Positions 5,784 to 5,865 of a stretch of DNA of 5,865 nucleotides are shown here, in pieces (the first letter of the stretch is position 1; every line of letters begins with the position of its first letter). The DNA lies in NCBI GenBank assembly GCA_026391515.1, contig JAPLEC010000215.1, positions 1-5,865 of the forward strand, in the 5' to 3' direction. This DNA is from Bacteroidia bacterium (GTDB lineage Bacteria; Bacteroidota; Bacteroidia; Bacteroidales; VadinHA17). The notes below the pieces were generated by a model. That model did no database searches. It was not told the origin of the DNA and saw only the letters and a program-made list of their open reading frames with translations. The translations under genes were made by a program, and so were the position numbers.

Positions 5784-5865
5784 TTGATAACCGAGAAAAT
5801 ATTAAATAGTTTTAAAGACACAAATATCATAATTACCGGCGGTACTGGCCTCATAGGCAGGCAGG
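5784..5865 (+). CDS. SDR family NAD(P)-dependent oxidoreductase / epimerase (3' truncated by window end)
   Basis: Only the first 27 codons are inside the window. They encode FKDTNIIITGGTGLIGRQ, the first strand and glycine-rich dinucleotide-binding loop (GGTGLIG) of an extended SDR, like the gene at 1776. It is probably another nucleotide-sugar epimerase, dehydratase or reductase, but nothing beyond the cofactor loop is visible. The frame has a stop at 5781-5783 and no ATG or GTG after it, so the earliest usable start is TTG 5784. The nearest purine-rich site, AGGA, is 12 bases upstream, which is long. An ATG at 5771 in another frame would use that site even less well. The start is therefore uncertain, and a frameshift near 5800 is possible. 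Confidence 0.7.
   Translation, partial: MITEKILNSFKDTNIIITGGTGLIGRQ

Overview
The window is bacterial DNA, AT-rich by eye. Every recognisable gene lies on the plus strand, and the genes are packed with 2-11 base gaps or overlaps apart from one 33-base gap and one AT-rich spacer near the end. The gene content (two nucleotide-sugar-type SDRs, a methyltransferase, an aldo/keto reductase and a ThDP E1 pair without its usual partners) suggests part of a surface-polysaccharide (O-antigen or capsule-like) or other unusual-sugar locus. A Gram-negative host is likely but is not proved by anything here, and I cannot name a species.

Layout. 1-702 is the 3' part of an E1 alpha subunit of a thiamine-diphosphate 2-oxoacid dehydrogenase-like enzyme. 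699-1742 is its beta partner, coupled through an ATGA overlap. After 33 bases, 1776-2786 encodes an extended SDR (NAD-dependent epimerase/dehydratase). Then come two small tandem paralogues of unknown function (2779-3198 and 3195-3635), a class I SAM methyltransferase (best start TTG at 3638, to 4573) and an aldo/keto reductase with an extra C-terminal domain (4563-5708). After an AT-rich spacer, a second SDR begins at about 5784 and runs off the window.

How they may work together (inference). No lipoyl E2 or E3 gene is visible, so the E1 pair may not feed a dehydrogenase complex. E1-like pairs in some antibiotic pathways have been implicated in adding a two-carbon branch to a keto-sugar. A similar role here, followed by SDR/AKR reduction and methylation, would give a branched, methylated sugar.

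The most unusual features are the AKR fused to a ParB/sulfiredoxin-like domain, the pair of small helical paralogues, and the shifted active-site tyrosine of the first SDR.
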